Assembly: GCA_947396885.1 (NCBI GenBank) | Contig: OX377202.1 | Location: 75,116,643-75,180,642, forward strand | From: Heligmosomoides polygyrus polygyrus | Taxonomy: Eukaryota; Nematoda; Chromadorea; Rhabditida; Heligmosomidae | Direction of reading: 5' to 3' | Length of the DNA stretch: 64,000 nt | Part shown: piece after piece, positions 1 through 10,400 of the stretch | Layout: every line of letters starts with the position of its first letter | Position numbering within the stretch: the first letter of the stretch is position 1 | Notes under the pieces: model-generated | Seen by the model: only the letters and a program-made list of their open reading frames with translations | Told to the model about the DNA's origin: nothing | Database searches by the model: none | Made by a program: the position numbers and the translations under genes

Positions 1-850
1 GTTCTTGCGGTCTGAGTAGTGGTACAACTGCAAGAGCTGCTTGTTCCTGCCCTGAGATCGCGAAGCTTTTAAGTTTCGACAATAGTAGTTGCTGTCAAAG
101 TGAGGGCGTCGTGAATGTTAAAAAGTGCTCGAGAGTGGAGACAGTGAGATCACCCTGGAGCATTACAGTCACATAGTGGACATGTCAATTGCATAATGAT
201 AGTCTTCAGATTGCGTGGATAGCTTTCCGCGTTGCAGCTGCTCTCGCGTAATTTTGTTTCTCATTTGATGTTAAAATAACATCGGACTTTCTGCTGTTCT
301 GTGCTACTCTCAGCTGGTTTCTTATCTAAGCCTGTAAGTAAAGCAAGACCAAAAGGTTAACGCAGTGGAAATTTCGCGCTACTCTTTAGTTGGCACAAAG
401 CTGCCAAATCGACAAGAAATCGCTACCGTCTTTCTCTATTTGCTTCTCGACTAACACGAAAGTGCATTTTGTTGCGAAATAGTGTGGTTAGGTAGGAGAT
501 GTTGTTTATTTGTTGTTCCATCGGACGACCGTTTTTCACCCTTTTTACGCGAAGACCAGGGTGTAAGAGAATCAAAAATTCAAATCATTAGTTTTAAGCG
601 TCTCGTAACAGAAACATCAAACACAATGCTACCAAATTAGAGAAGCACAATCAGTGATGCAATCCCTATCCAAATCCAGAATTCTTTTCCATCTTTTGCA
701 CAGCCTTTCCATTCCTCTTCCCCAGAATACCAGGAGGTGTGATTAAAAACTGGGAGACCATCTCCGCTTGACGTTATTCCAGAAATTCTCTATCTCGAAG
801 ATGCAGCTTCAGCGTTCCAAATAAATGGCATTCACCCATATGTGTATAAT
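1..850. other. Intergenic, no gene seen
   Basis: No open frame, RNA gene or repeat that I recognise. The expected upstream exon of the synaptotagmin gene (start of C2A) was looked for here and not found. Confidence 0.4.
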
Positions 851-1099
851 GCGGTGTTACGGTTGAACTTCACAGTGTAGTTTCTGATTTTTCTTGCAGC
901 TCACTTTCGCTTTGGACATCCTTTTCTGGGCGTTTTGGTCAGGAGGCCGGTCATGGTCTGGTCTCAACCTGTGTAATGCAGACAGACGCTGCTTCGCTCC
1001 CTTTATCCAGCATTTTTCAGCGGACCATACCTTCTGAGTCCCACCAGCAACACTGAAGAACCTTTTCCTGTAGTCCAACTTTCAGCAGCCTGAAATCGA

Positions 1100-1360
1100 A
1101 TCTCCGCCGCATCGGCTGTTGCTGGTGTAGTTTGCTTTGTGAACACAAATATACTAGAGAAGTGCTCCGACACTTCTAGGGCGCCTTTTATACTCCCGCC
1201 GCGCAGCGGCGCGTCACTTCGGGACGCGCCAAATTCGGGTGCGGCCAGTCGCGCCGCGCCCGAATTTGAGCGCCACTGCGCGATTGTAGTTAGAAGGGGA
1301 GCGTCAGCGACGTGCGGCGACCAACTTCTACGTACTACGTTCCGTGCACCATAAAGGACG
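1100..1360 (-). promoter_or_regulatory. GC-rich module with TATA box, reading leftward
   Basis: A CpG-rich block in otherwise AT-rich DNA. Read on the minus strand it has a good TATA box, GTATAAAAGGCGCC, at about 1178-1191. A GC-rich palindrome lies at about 1227-1268, with arms of AAATTCGGG type. The same TATAAAAGGCGCC core occurs at about 2209 in the opposite orientation. No convincing coding frame follows, so it may be a promoter-like piece of a repeat rather than the promoter of a gene. Confidence 0.3.
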
Positions 1361-1784
1361 ACGAAGGAGGCGGCCCATGAGTCACTGAAGAACCAAAACA
1401 GAAAGGATTCTTCTGGACGATCAGCGGAATGCATCTGGCCAATGGTAGTGTTGGGATTCCTGTGGGGAGCGACGAATCCTCACTTAAAGCTGGGGTCGAA
1501 GTCGTCTGCTCAAGTATGGTTGAAATCGTTGGCGGTGGTATTGAGTCGAGTCCCCTGCAATTCAAATGGCACTAAACGGCTCTTTTTTTGCAACATGTAC
1601 GGGTTCAAACGTAAAATTGCTGGAAGGTACTCATTGTCGAGAATCGCTCAGAATTCTCTCTCTATTGCCATTCCGCGGTCATTGTTCACTGAACATCTCT
1701 TTAGCGTAGTAGGTAAAACTTTGTGAATGTCCACAGATCTCCATTCCCTTCCTAGGATACGAATGGTACGGGTGACTAAGGTAA

Positions 1785-1860
1785 TGGTCACCGAAAACGG
1801 ATGTTAGATTCGTGATCAGCACCATAAATAACCCTCCCCCGGGGGAAGTTAGGTCAAAAA
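1785..1860 (-). repeat. Dispersed 'CCGATTTCGCCC' repeat, copy 1
   Basis: Carries the block ACGGATGTTAGATTCGTGAT followed by a run reading ATAACCCTCCCCCGGGGGAAG. The same order of words recurs at seven other places in the window, near 12.1, 30.1, 30.3, 30.6, 42.1, 42.3 and 42.5 kb. Confidence 0.6.
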
Positions 1861-1984
1861 AGCCTTTTCGATCTTTCATCGACCTCTGGAGTCCTGGAAA
1901 TGCAATAGTGCCATAATTTTGCTACACTTTCTTTGTTTTGTTAGTTGAGGAGCCAAAACAGAGAGGACATGCAAAATGATTCAT

Positions 1985-2240
1985 CTCGGTGGTGAATCTC
2001 CCACTCCACATCGGGTCTGCCGCAGCTGATCGCGCCGCTCCGCGTCCTTCCCTCCAGCGGCACGATTCGCCGAATACCGTAACCCGAAATTCCGTCAAAT
2101 GTGGTGTTTCGGGGCGGAGGAGTATTCGATGCGGCGCCGCCGGGCGGCGCGAAAAATCGATACCTATGTCAACCATCACGCCGCGCCGCGCGTCGGGGTG
2201 ATGGTATAAAAGGCGCCTACGGCGTGTCCCGACTTTGCAA
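1985..2240 (+). promoter_or_regulatory. GC-rich module with TATA box, reading rightward
   Basis: CpG-rich block with many GCGGCGCC-like short palindromes, ending in GGTATAAAAGGCGCCTAC at about 2206. It faces away from the similar minus-strand module near 1180. No recognisable coding sequence follows within 300 bp. Confidence 0.3.
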
Positions 2241-2659
2241 CATCACTGACCTAAAGAAAGTAGCTTTTGTAAAACATAAAATTGGCTAACATCTAGGATC
2301 TGCTGCGTACTTTATTGGCATCACGCCGTTCACCTCCATATGTCTTCCATCTGTTCATCATAGATATTTTCCTCGGACCGTCCAGTAGCGCCATTGGTTT
2401 GTGCTGCGCAGCACCTCAGGTGGCTCCTCCGCAACTGGTCTCTCCTTTCCCTCGCCCACCTTCTTGGTTACAACTCCTGGCCCACTTCCTTGTTTCCACT
2501 ATTGACCCCCTTATTGGTTCCTTCTTGCTAGTTTCCTCGTCCTGGTTCCTCCCCAGGTTGTTCCTTTCCTTCCTGGTGGTTCTCCTGGTCACCCTAGAGG
2601 TCCCCTTTATTTCCCTTCTTCGCCACCCCCTTAGTGGTCCTCCCCTGCTCACGGCGGAC

Positions 2660-2930
2660 GTCGGCGACACGGATTCGGAATCAGGACGCTCAGAAACGCG
2701 CGCAGGTGCCGCTGTGTCAAGCAGGAGGCTGCACTTTTTCTCTGAAGCAACATCCCATGTTGAATTCTGAATGCGGCCGATCGTCGTATGACGGTGTCAC
2801 CTCTTTTAACTCCAGACGCTTGTTGCACGATACAGGGGACCACTTTTCTGGACCCCGATGCTCAGAAACGCGCGCAAATGCCGCTGTGTCCAGCAGGAGG
2901 CTGCGGTTCCTCGATTGCAGCAGCATCGCA
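2660..2930. repeat. Imperfect direct repeat of about 55 bp
   Basis: Two copies (about 2680-2733 and 2857-2911) share GCTCAGAAACGCGCGCA and, after a short gap, GCCGCTGTGTC and AGCAGGAGGCTGC. On the plus strand both give DAQKRAQ then PLC.AGGC, but neither copy lies in a long open frame, so coding is not supported. The flanks from 2290 to 2650 and from 2931 to 3520 hold nothing else I recognise. Confidence 0.55.
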
Positions 2931-3527
2931 TGTTGAGAGGCACATTTCGTCCGCGCGGGGTTTTGTGGCGAATCTCACGTAGGCTTCTAACCTGCGTGGG
3001 GTATCACCTGTATCACCTGTCGTCCCGTTGATCATCGACTTGCTCGAGCGGGCACCGGCAGCGTCTCCATTCCTCCCTGTCGCGTGCCAGAGTGGTCCAA
3101 TGGATGAGGTACGTGAGGTATGCCTCATCATCTACAGCGCGGGCAGCTAACTCAATTACTTAATTAGTGGTAGATTTCTCAAGGCGGATTAAGGGTAGTA
3201 ATACGGCAATGCTGATTATACATCCCTCGTCGGAGACTCGTAACAAGTGTGGTGCCTAAGTCCACAAAGCTTTAGGGTACCAAGGCAGCACTAGAGGTAT
3301 GAGCTGTGAGTATATCCAATTGTCGCTGACGCTTGTGTTTGAATTGGACTTCATATACATAGTGTGTTCGCGAACGCTTGAGAATGTGCTGTGACGTCTT
3401 TAACATGTCTGAGGCAATACTGTGTGGTGATGCAAAACATTTCCAATAACCTAATAGAACTCCATTGAAAAAATAATCATCGTTATGTACAGTTAGACTT
3501 TGGATCTCGACCAGCTCCTCAGAAATA

Positions 3528-4187
3528 GTGGGCGGGGATTGCTCTAAGAAGGAACAGTTGGTCGTTTTAAATGGGAGCCCACTTCCCTCTAATAGAAGGA
3601 GCTACAGTCATGATAATGGTAAGGTGTATAGTAACAGGATATGTTATGCAATAGCTATGAAGAGATATAGATACAATAGAACGAGTTCAGAACAGCTTCA
3701 CCAAAAAGCTTATGATAGCTTGGGGTTTGCATATGACCAAATCCCTTCAAGTAAAATCAGGAATCGTGAATTTGTGCTCGACACTCTTGAGTTTAGAAGA
3801 AGAAGAAGAAATGACCTATTGCTCTTTCACAAAATTGCTAACGATGAAAGCAGTATAAAACTCACTGACCTAGTGACGTTGAGAGCAACTAACACTCGTG
3901 GTGGTACAATAAAGTATGATGCTGAAAGAGCAAAGCGAAATTGTAGGCGCTTCTTTTTCTTGCATAGGACCCTCCCTTCATATGAGGAGCTTCGGGGAAG
4001 ACATAATCTTCCTGGGAATTATGATGCTTATAAAAAATTCCTGAAATCACATCTGAAGCCGTAACTTATTGATGCCTTAGACGTTGTCCATCATTTACTT
4101 TTTCACCTAGATAATATGTGTAGATTGTATTTGTTTTTCCGATGGCGATTGTTATACAGTTTGCGCACGATTGTACTCGTACTCGTG

Positions 4188-4222
<35 letters not shown>
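3528..4222 (+). mobile_element. 5'-truncated CR1/jockey-type LINE, RT C-terminus and tail
   Basis: An open frame ending at 4064 encodes the region downstream of the reverse transcriptase core in CR1/jockey-like non-LTR retrotransposons. It has a charged RRRRNDLLLFHKI stretch, then a TRGG turn, then the arginine- and phenylalanine-rich CRRFFFLHR. These match the usual order R-(R/D)LxLLYKI, TRG, RRxFFxxR. No RT catalytic core is present, so the copy is 5' truncated, as is typical of target-primed insertion. A short 3' UTR leads to a tandem AAAT tail at 4188-4222. The tail ends only about 110 bp before a synaptotagmin exon, so this insertion sits in the intron next to a splice acceptor. Similar 3' ends occur at 23.1 and 49.8 kb. 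Confidence 0.7.
4188..4222 (+). repeat. (AAAT)n microsatellite, LINE 3' tail
   Basis: About eight AAAT units directly follow the LINE 3' UTR. The preceding word GCGCAC, about 20 bp before the tail, is shared with the two other tails at 23.1 and 49.8 kb. Confidence 0.85.
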
Positions 4223-4333
4223 GCTATTATATCGTTTAATGCAATCGGACAAAAGGACAAAAGACAAAAGCTGAGCACTCAGTTGAAGTCAAGGCAACTG
4301 AAATGACAACTGAAACGGAATGCTAATTTTAAG

Positions 4334-4450
4334 GAAGCTCGGATCCCTATGTGCGCGTCTTCTTCATGGAGGAGCCGTCGAAAAGTGAGCGCACCAAAGT
4401 CCATCGTCGTAACCTCAGTCCAAAGTTTCACGAAACACTCTCGTTCCCAG
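4334..4450 (+). CDS. Synaptotagmin-like exon a (C2A loop 1 to strand 5)
   Basis: Encodes (G)[19 protein letters not shown], then [20 protein letters not shown]. The SDPYV motif carries the second loop-1 aspartate. The acceptor is AATTTTAAG just before 4334, which is weak; an alternative AG at 4336-4337 would shorten the exon by four bases. The donor is CCAG|GTTTGT at 4450/4451, leaving phase 1. The partner exon with the first C2A strands should lie upstream and was not found between 1 and 4333. Confidence 0.85.
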
Positions 4451-7400
4451 GTTTGTATTTCACCTACATTATGATTATTATTATATTACCATTGTTAGTT
4501 TTATTTCACTTTGTCTAAAGACTTTCAATGAATTCTGGAAATTCCTTTCGCCATTAGAGTAGAATGTACGTATTATGAAGAATACTGAAGGTTTTTCAAA
4601 AGGTGAATCATTTTTCAATACGGTTTATAGTTTGTCAGCTTGTTTGTAGGGTTTGTTTTAAATTGTTGTTTTAAAGTAATGGAGCCAAAACCTGATGTGT
4701 ACGATTACTACACAATTCCAAGAAATATCTACCCAAATATTATGAACGTATAATCCCTCCAAAAGGTTTTGCAAGATTATCGCACTCTACCCTATTGTGT
4801 GCCGTTTCCACCAGGTACTCCAAAGAACTTTGCTTCTTCTGTAAGTATCTGCGGTGATTCAGTTTTTTATCTTAACGCCGAATTTGGAGGTTCGACGACC
4901 ACACTTGAAGCGGTTTGTTACCCTTGAATTCAAAGACGTCGTCGAACAAATCAAGTTTGCTCGGGTGTGATACCGTCTTCCTATAGGGGAGTGATCGTCT
5001 TCACCGTTGTAGGTTTTTCACGACTGTGTAACATCCGAATGTTCCTCTGGACTTGATGTTTTCAACGCAGTACTTCTGTAGTAAAAATATATGGCTCTAT
5101 TTTAAATAGTTTTGAAATCAATCTTGTTACAAGAATATCCATTTTTCTCTTACGTATTTTGTTCACGTAAAATTCAGTGAGAAAGTGCAACAATGAAGGC
5201 AGTGCTGTTCTATGCCAGTTTGCTACTTCTACTAGCCTTAACACCACACCACACCATACCATAACTGGATTCAATCTCAATTATTTCAGCTAGAAAGAGA
5301 TTAAATGCCACAATACCATAAGAGACCAAAGATTCTACGGAGTCAACATTTTTTCCAACAACGTTCTTAAAAAGCCTATATTGCTGTCAAAATATGGACT
5401 CTTATCTTACCAATACGTAATCGGCTAATGTCATGTGTCCGTCATGGGGAGAAGGCACTGGAGCCAAGAGATGCCTACGACGTGCGGCGTATGTCAGCTG
5501 GGTTTTATTTCAGCTTAACCATGGGTGATTGCTGGCGAACTTATAACTTGGCGGCGGATCATCCAATTTTACGAGATATTCAGCGGAAAACGCTTCAGGG
5601 TATGAATGGGGATCAACTGCAGATCGGGGTTTCAGATGACGTGCCGAAGACGTCGTCCAACGTGCGTCGGGATTCAGAAGACGTGCCAAAGACCTCATCC
5701 AAGAGTGTTAAGATTTAGAAGACGTACTGAAGACATCGTCCAACGTGCATAGGAATTCCGAGTAAAGGAAACCAGTAGAGGGGACCAGTGAAGAGGGGAT
5801 AAACAATGGCGACCACCAGAGAGGGGGGGGGGGGGGGTGGGGGCAAGGGGACAAATGTTTTCCCTCAGTATCGTTCAATGTGCGTCCGGTCTCTGAAGAT
5901 GGGTCACAGAACTCGTGGCAGTCGTGTGTCGGGGTGCAGAAGGAGTGTCGTCCCGGGCGACGTAGTGACACGTGAGCCGGAACTCAGTGTTACATGTACG
6001 GACTTGACTCTCACTCCGTTTCTTTGCCAGCACACAGGTAAGGAAGGGCATACTGATTTTAGGGTAAGGAAGTATAAGCGAGAGGGGAAGAGGTAGGGAG
6101 AGTGACTATGGGATCGGGAGGAACAGTAAACTGTGTCGACCTGTTTTCCAATACCGATTAGTTATAATTATGTTTCTGCAGATTAAGCACTTCGGTTTGA
6201 GGCTCTCATGTTCTGCTTTTCGTCACATAGGGAATGGGCACTTCAGAGAACAAATCGCATACATGCGATAGAGGGCGGATGGGCTTTATAGGAGCAGTGA
6301 AGAATCTGCCCTACCATATCCCACTGCACTACCACTATATATTAATACTCTATTACATAGTAAAACCGGTTTTCTACTTAGTAAAAGTAAGAAGGACTAA
6401 AAAACAAAGGAGGCAGATTGGGGTTGTCCTATTCTCGGGATATGGAGGCGATGCTGCTCGTCTTCTGGTAGAGAGACATCGCGAAAAGCAGAAGCCGCTG
6501 CACCTAGCTTTTCTCGACTTAGAGAAAGCATTTGATCGTGTACCGCGTGAGGTTATATGGTACGCCTTACGACAACGCGGTGTTCCCGAAGAGCTTATTG
6601 AGTGGGTGCGCATACTTTACTCTGGTCCAAAGAGTAGTGTGAGAGCGCCAGCCGGCACATCGGTGGAGTTTTCTATCTCTGTCGGTGTTCACCAGGGCTC
6701 TGCGCTTTCCCCGCTCCTATTCATTGTCGTAATGGATGCCATTTCGAAAGATCTTCAGAAGCCTACCCCCTGGACGCTGTTGTATGCAGATGACGTGATG
6801 CTTGCAAGCAAAGAGAAGAGCGAACTCGATCGACAAGCGCAAGCTTGGTACGACCGCTTGTCGATGTTCGGGCTCAAGCTAAACGTCAAAAAATCTGAGT
6901 ACTTGACGACAGACGTAAACGAAGCCGAGTCCATTGAGATCAATGGAACTGCGCTAGTACGAACGACAAACCTCAAGTACCTTGGATCTGCAATTGCCCT
7001 GATGGTAGTCTGACGTTCGAGATGAACTCGCGCGTGAGCGCAGCGTGGTCCAAATGGCGCTCGATGACAGGCGTTTTATGCGACAGAAAGATACCGGAAC
7101 GCCTTAAATCGAAGGTTTATAGAACCATCCTCCGACCAGTAGCGATGTGGAGCAGAGTGCTGGCCTGCAACCAAGGAGGTTGAGACTCGCCTCAGCGTAA
7201 TGGAAACGAAAATGCTGCGCTGGACGGCTGGTATTACGCGTCTGGACCGTATTCGTAGCGATGAAATACGCCAGAGGTTTGGTGTCGCTCCAATTGCTGA
7301 CAAGTTACGTGAAGCTCGCCTTCGGGGGTATGGCCACGTTCTTCGAGCTAGTGGTGACACTGTTAGGAAGATTGGCCTTAACATAGATGTGCCCGGAAAA

Positions 7401-10400
7401 CGGCCTAAAGGGCGGCTGAAGCAGTGTTGGCTTGATACGTTGCATGTGGACTTAAAAGTTGCTGGTATCCATCCCGATCAAGCATTTGATCGCGTGAAGT
7501 GGCATCACTACACCAGAGTAGCGGACCCCGCCTCGAAGCGGGACAAACGCTGAAGAAGAAGAAGAAGAAGAAGAAGAAGAAGAAGAAGAAGAAGAAGAAG
7601 AAGAGGAAGAATTTATTGAATACGCTGCATAAGGCAGTCATGAGAAAAATATATACAAACAAAACACAGACTATGGGCGGAAATGGAACAACCTTCGGCA
7701 GTAGGAACGCGATGTGCCTTGCTAGCTCTGGATCGGAAACGGAGGAGCCCAGCCCCCTGCCTCCTAGGCAGGAGCTTATCTTTTTAAGCATTTTTTTAGC
7801 ACTTGTTTCTTCTCTTGAACCTGTCCGCTTCTAAACGGGAGCCCTTGTTGGATGTGGAGAAATGGAAAAGTTAGTTAGCGAAGAGAAAAGCCGGATTCGA
7901 GAAGCTTGTGAGCAAGTCGTATTGTACAACACAGTAACACATCAGATCATCAAAAATCAACTCTAAAGAGAAATAGGAATGAGTTATAAGAGGGACCAGA
8001 GTGGGGTAACCCATTCCACATAAATTTAGTCGTTAGCTGGTTGTTGATGAAAGCCCAAATTTACGAAAATTCACCATTTACGACCCAAAATGTCGTAAAG
8101 CGTGAATCGTAAAAAAATTTGACAAAAATAGCTGTAAATTGTAAATCCGTAACTCGTTAATCGTAATTACGCCCACCCCTGATGGTGATATATTACAGTA
8201 GTGGGGGTTGCACCATTGGCTACAGGGTCTGCTTGCTTTTTTCCAAACTCTGTGTTCTTTGATAGACAACTTGCGTTTCCTACTACTGGCACTTCATCAC
8301 GGTTATCTTTATCGAACAAAGCCCTAGGTTTTGTTTCTCATCCATTCATCTTTTCCTCACCTAAAAGCCTTTAACCAAGTCATGCTTCGTTCTAGCTAGT
8401 GTTTCACCCACCCAAACGCAGTGCTAAGAATGCCCTAGAATAACTTACACGTGGTGGTATTACAAAACGAAATTTGTGTTTCTTTTGTCACGGGAACTAT
8501 TAAAAAATTTTATTTTAAATACCATTCAATGTCGTTTCAATACTATGGATGGAATTGAACCTCTCTTAAGTTCGTAGCAACTCAGGTATAGATTATTTAT
8601 TTATTTGTTAAATCTTTCTTGTCGCAACGGCACAAGTATCTGCGTGCCTCTTTTGCGAAGAATTCAGCGTTCTTGTTCGGATTCTTTTCAATCAGAGCGG
8701 CCCTTTTGCCCATGTCCAAGCTTGTTAACCGTATAAAATAGCAGAGAGTACGCAAGAATTAATGAGTTTCCTTTACAGCGGGACTTCGACGGCATTCGTA
8801 CGAAGAAACTGTCGGTATTTAAAATAGACTTCTTTTCGTGCTTGAATCGTTCTCTGAATCTTTTTTAGTGGATTGCGCGGGCTTGGCAAGAGCTGTTCTA
8901 CGTAAATGAATTCGTTGACACAATCTATAATTTCTCCGTTTTTGTATTTGTATTACTTCCCCTTCCGTGTGGGTTTCATCCACTTTGTTTTCGACTAATC
9001 CATTTTTAATCCGACTCGACCTGATATCTCTGCAAAATCTGCCAAGCTTTGAGGTTCGTCGCAGTCATAAGCAAGCAGTACGATATCATCAGCGTATGCG
9101 AAGTTGAATCCTAGAGGAGCCAGCTGAATGAACTCAGCACGTGTTCTAGTGTTAACACGAAATGTAGTGGTGAAAGAGAATCTCCTTGTGAACGCCTTTT
9201 CGAATGTTCAATTCACATAACCTGAGCCCACCTTCACAGCAGCACTTCCGTTTGTGTAAAGCTGTGATTATCCTCGATTTTAAAGCTTTTCAAAGTGACC
9301 CATACTGCTGGTAGTTCGATAGTATCGAAGGTTACCTTAAAATCTATGAACAACGAACAACATTTATTGTTGAATTTGTAAGACTTTTCTTGCAACATGT
9401 TTACAGTGTGGATATGGTGGACTGTGGAGAAATTTTTTTCGAAATTCAGTTTGCTTTTCGAGAAGAATGATGCTGTCATTGACAATTTTTCAGTCGTTCA
9501 TTGAGAATTTTTGTCGTAATCGTGTATGTCGTTGATAGTGGTGAGATCTGTAATTTGCAACATCTAACGCACCTTCTTTTTTTATTGAGTAGGATGCTAT
9601 CGGAGAAAGCTAGTTCTCTTAACACATTTTTTGTGGATAGGACGGAGTTGAGGAACAGGCATAGACGACAAGTGAGCATAAGAGAGTGTGTAGTGCAGTC
9701 GTCTCTATTTTATCAGAACCAGGAGGAGAACGTGCTTTGATGCCCTACAGGGCATTCTCAACTTCTCTGAGAAGGAAGTGGAGTTCGATGGGACTAGCGG
9801 AAGGGGGTTGGCGGCCATGGTGAGATCGGTAAAGGCCGTTGTAGAATGGTCGAATTGCATCTACAGTTCCGGCAAGTGGGTCGCGGCAGGTAGTGGGAGG
9901 ATTTCTGGGGTATCGGTAAAGAGTGGTCAAGGTGCGCCGAATATAAGCTATCTCACTTTGTCCAGTAGTAGGCCGACTAGTTTTAACGGATTTTCGTAGT
10001 ATAGCAATGCGGCACTCCCGGAGCTCATCTTTGAGCGATCTTCTAATGAGTTTGCACACTTCAGCATATTCTATCAAGGAAAGGTGATTCGTGCCCGTAA
10101 CGTAGTTGTCTGCGATGTTGTAATAATTGTCTAATACGCTGGAAAAGTTGTGCAAGCAAATACCGACCGTGTGGAATTGGTGGTAGCGTTGTTAATGATG
10201 TGGTTAGTCTGCGATACTCTTCCTTGACTTCGCTACATGCAGTAATGCTATCCAGCAGTTGTTGAGCGTGAAGGCAAAGCCCAGCATATGACTTATCCAC
10301 GACGCATGTATTCTTGGCCTGCCGAAGTCGCATGGTGCATCGAAGATGTTTCTGATCACTACCTGCATTCACAGAACCTTTACGTCTTTCTCTCCCCGCG

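Noticed and set aside
4680..4755. Short ATG frame as a synaptotagmin exon
   Set aside because: Stops after about 24 codons, no donor site, no C2 similarity.
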